Assembly (NCBI RefSeq): GCF_000511385.1
Contig: NC_023137.1
Span: forward strand, 15,001 to 79,000
Direction: 5' to 3'
DNA: 64,000 nucleotides
Source of the DNA: Phaeobacter gallaeciensis DSM 26640
GTDB taxonomy: Bacteria > Pseudomonadota > Alphaproteobacteria > Rhodobacterales > Rhodobacteraceae
Part shown: piece after piece, positions 61,750-64,000 of the stretch
How the letters are laid out: each line of letters opens with the position of its first letter
Numbering within the stretch: the first letter of the stretch is position 1
Program-made: the position numbers and the translations under genes
The notes under the pieces: generated by a model
Told to the model about the DNA's origin: nothing
Database searches by the model: none
Seen by the model: the letters and a program-made list of their open reading frames with translations, nothing else

Positions 61750-64000
61750 TCATTGCCCCAACCGATCAAGCAGCGCTGGAACATGCACCTGGTCGGATTT
61801 GTAGTTCCCGGTCAGCACATGCATCACCAGATTGACACCAAAACGGTAGGCCAGTTCGCGCTGACGCTCGCCCGCATAACCACGCCCAACCGGCAGCAAG
61901 GGGCGGCCATTGTCGTCCACTGCCCAGGCGGCGGCCCAATCGTTACCGCCGATCACAACCGGTGTCACACCGTCATTGAGATTGCGAAACGGGATGCCCT
62001 CGACCTGTTGCGCGTCAGCGGGGGCGGCTTCGACCCAGACGGCGCCGCGGCTGTATCGCCCGGGAAAATCCTGCAGCAGATAGAACGCGCGCGTCAGCAC
62101 ATGGTCAGCGGGCAGTGGTTCCAGCGGTGGTACATCCAGCCGCAGGGCGAGCTGTTGCAGACGGCGCCCGGCGGGGCTGCTGGCACCGGCGCGGGTCAGA
62201 TCGGCATCGCGGGTATCAAAGAGTATCATGCCCCCGGTGCGCAGATAGGTGTTGAGCCGGTCATAGGCTGCGCCCGAGGGCATCGCCTGATTGGCGGTCA
62301 CCGGCCAGTAGAGCAGCGGATAGAAGGCCAGCTCGTCGCGCTCCAGATCAACAGAGGCGGGTGGGGCAGGCTCGACCGAAGTGCGGAAGCGCAGCGTGTT
62401 TGACAGGCCTTGCAGCCCGTCGCGGGCCAGCTGATCGACCTGCGGATTGCCGGTCAGTACATGGGCCAATGTCAGCTCGGCTGCCCGCTCTGCCGCCAAG
62501 GCATCGGCTGCGGGATCAGACGCGGAGGAGGGGGCCGCCTCCTCAATCGTAGTGGCGTTGCCTTGGGCGTGGCTGCGCATGTCATGACCGGGGGTGATGA
62601 CCCAGACAGAGGTGGCCAACAGCACCAGAGAGGTCAGGTTGCGGGTGGTGTTCGCGGAGGTCCGGGGCGGGCGCGACAGAAGTCCGGAAAGCAACAGGGA
62701 AGCGAGCACATCAAGGGCGAGTAGAAGAAGGGCGAAGCTGATCAGCAGGCCGCCCAGCGGGCGTTCGGGCGTGGCCCCATAGCCGTTGACAGGGACGTTG
62801 AGGGGCCACTGCGCCGGAGTCAGCTGATCCTCTGTGCGGATCACATTGCGGGCGATTCTCCGGTCGCCGTTTTGATAAAGCCCCGGTTGCAGCTCAGGTC
62901 CGGCAGGGGCGGCGATCAGGTCCGGCCCGGCCACGCCGGGGAGCGCATCGGCATCGGAGAGCGCGCCAAAACCGTCCAGCACCTGAAGCGGCGCCCATGT
63001 GGTGCCGTCCAGGTCCACGGCCTCTGCCGGTTTGGAGCCTGAGGAAATCGCCAGCCGCTCCATCATTTGCACAAACAGGCCGGAGAGCGGCAGGCTGCTC
63101 CATTCCGCGTTTGCGGTTACGTGAAACAATACGATCTGGCCATTGCCCAGCGGCTTGCGGGTGACCAGCGGTGTGCCGTCGGAGAGTTCCGCAATCACCC
63201 GTTCTGCCAGCGAGGGGTCGGGCTGGGCGACCACTTGCGAACTGACGGTGACGTCAGGGGGAATGCTCAGCCCGAAAAACGGAGAGTCTTCGGCGAAGGG
63301 AGCGAGGGTTTTTGGCTCACCCCAGCTCATGGCGCCGCCGATGCTGCGGCCCCCTATTCGCAGGCGGACAGGCAGCAGCGGTTCCTCATCGGTGCGCGCG
63401 GTATCGCTGGCAGCGAGGCGGGGGCCAGCAAAACGCAGCAGCAGCCCGCCCTCATTGACCCAATCCACGACCGCAGTCTCCTGATCGGGGGGCAGGCGGG
63501 CGGTATCTGCAAGGACAATCACGTCGGGATTGGCGGGCAGAAGATCGCTTAGTCCACCCTCAAGCAAATCAGCGGTCGGAGCCAGCGCCTTGCGCAGATA
63601 GTGCAGAGGCGAGAGGAGGGCGAGACCTTCGTTGCCACTTTGGGCAGAGATCAGTGCCACTTCGCGACGGCGCAGCCCGTCATCGGCAAGCGATACAGCC
63701 CCGGCGCTGTTTTGGCCCTGCAGCTCAAACAACCGGATGCGCGCGCGCAGCTCTGCGGGCAGCGACAGGCGGGCGGTGGCTTCGCTGCCGTCGGCGGAGG
63801 TGCTGTCCGGATCGGCGAAATCCACGGTCACCGAGCCGAGGGTGCGCATGGTGCCGCCCGGGTCTGGCCCCTTGGCAAGGACGGTTACGGTTTGATCCGC
63901 ACCTGCGCCAAGGGATGTTGTCACCGCCCCGTCACCTGAGGTGGCCTGCGGGCTGCTACGGACGACGGTAATCTCCATGGCACCATCCACGTAGACAACC
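61750..64000 (-). CDS. DUF4159 / BatA-type membrane protein, 5' end outside the window
   Basis: The frame is open to the right edge (…VVYVDGAMEITVV), so the N-terminal part is missing; family members carry an N-terminal BatA-like double-helix and VWA segment there. Visible are a beta-rich part, a ThuA/GATase-like part (VIVLADTARLPPDQETAVVDWVNEGGLLLRFAGPRLA), one central helix (LGGLLISFALLLLALDVLASLLLSGLL), a second near SLVLLATSVWVIT, and the C-terminal DUF4159 domain (ELAFYPLLYWPVTANQAMPSGAAYDRLNTYLRTGGMILFDTRDADL...FGVNLVMHVLTGNYKSDQVHVPALLDRLGQ). The function is unknown; genome neighbourhoods link it to MoxR ATPases and aerotolerance-type systems. Confidence 0.82.
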   Translation of the reverse strand, partial: VVYVDGAMEITVVRSSPQATSGDGAVTTSLGAGADQTVTVLAKGPDPGGTMRTLGSVTVDFADPDSTSADGSEATARLSLPAELRARIRLFELQGQNSAGAVSLADDGLRRREVALISAQSGNEGLALLSPLHYLRKALAPTADLLEGGLSDLLPANPDVIVLADTARLPPDQETAVVDWVNEGGLLLRFAGPRLAASDTARTDEEPLLPVRLRIGGRSIGGAMSWGEPKTLAPFAEDSPFFGLSIPPDVTVSSQVVAQPDPSLAERVIAELSDGTPLVTRKPLGNGQIVLFHVTANAEWSSLPLSGLFVQMMERLAISSGSKPAEAVDLDGTTWAPLQVLDGFGALSDADALPGVAGPDLIAAPAGPELQPGLYQNGDRRIARNVIRTEDQLTPAQWPLNVPVNGYGATPERPLGGLLISFALLLLALDVLASLLLSGLLSRPPRTSANTTRNLTSLVLLATSVWVITPGHDMRSHAQGNATTIEEAAPSSASDPAADALAAERAAELTLAHVLTGNPQVDQLARDGLQGLSNTLRFRTSVEPAPPASVDLERDELAFYPLLYWPVTANQAMPSGAAYDRLNTYLRTGGMILFDTRDADLTRAGASSPAGRRLQQLALRLDVPPLEPLPADHVLTRAFYLLQDFPGRYSRGAVWVEAAPADAQQVEGIPFRNLNDGVTPVVIGGNDWAAAWAVDDNGRPLLPVGRGYAGERQRELAYRFGVNLVMHVLTGNYKSDQVHVPALLDRLGQ

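Overview
The window looks like a chromosomal segment of a marine alphaproteobacterium of the Roseobacter group (Rhodobacterales). The basis is the Rhodobacterales-type 23S rRNA with a helix-9 intervening sequence, the rrn layout 23S-5S-tRNA-fMet, GC-rich coding sequence, and many families common in this group (TctABC transporters, a Hint-domain protein, a UMF1 transporter, a DUF4159 membrane protein). No prophage, CRISPR array, integrase or intact transposase was seen. The genus cannot be fixed from sequence reading alone.

Layout. 1-3584: the 3' part of an rRNA operon (16S-23S spacer, 23S, 5S, initiator tRNA). 3585-4020: no gene recognised. 4021-16720: an aromatic-acid catabolic island. An IclR regulator and a class III aminotransferase are divergent from a tightly packed ten-gene operon that encodes a tripartite tricarboxylate-type transporter (TctC, TctB, TctA), an aldehyde dehydrogenase, a UPF0261/Tm-1-like protein, and homoprotocatechuate meta-cleavage enzymes (HpaF, HpaE, HpaD, HpaG, HpaH). 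A perfect inverted repeat in the divergent promoter region is a likely regulator site. 16817-19228: a Hint-domain protein with a small companion ORF, and the tRNA uridine hydroxylase TrhO. 19350-23634: pncA, a hybrid histidine kinase and pncB in one line, that is, NAD salvage with a sensor between the two enzymes.

23761-32100: an oligopeptide/nickel-family ABC transporter, with an aldehyde dehydrogenase and a GNAT acetyltransferase in the same transcription unit and an AcuC/HDAC-like deacetylase on the opposite strand inside the locus. This suggests use of an acetylated amine or amide. 32261-35540: panB, panC and glpK. 35653-41847: a PhzS-like flavin monooxygenase, idi, a c-type cytochrome, a DmpA-like peptidase, an SDR, arfB, and the queuosine-precursor transporter yhhQ. 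A preQ1-I-type aptamer lies directly before yhhQ. Between yhhQ and arfB are an 18-codon ORF with a maximal Shine-Dalgarno sequence and a strong terminator.

41993-42262 is a 270-bp non-autonomous element (MITE) with perfect 28-bp inverted repeats, whose end carries the stop codon of the neighbouring gene. 42258-52000: a phytase/esterase-like protein, mepA, a UMF1-family transporter, a thioesterase, yggT, recQ, yaaA and a second hybrid kinase. 52093-59636: a bacterial alpha-2-macroglobulin with an N-terminal PAN-like cysteine segment, translationally coupled to PBP1C. 59674-64000: two large membrane proteins (glutamine-amidotransferase-like, and BatA/DUF4159 type). The last is cut by the window edge.

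The least explained elements are the leader region before arfB, the aminotransferase/UPF0261-linked homoprotocatechuate operon, the acetyl-amine-like ABC locus, and the MITE.
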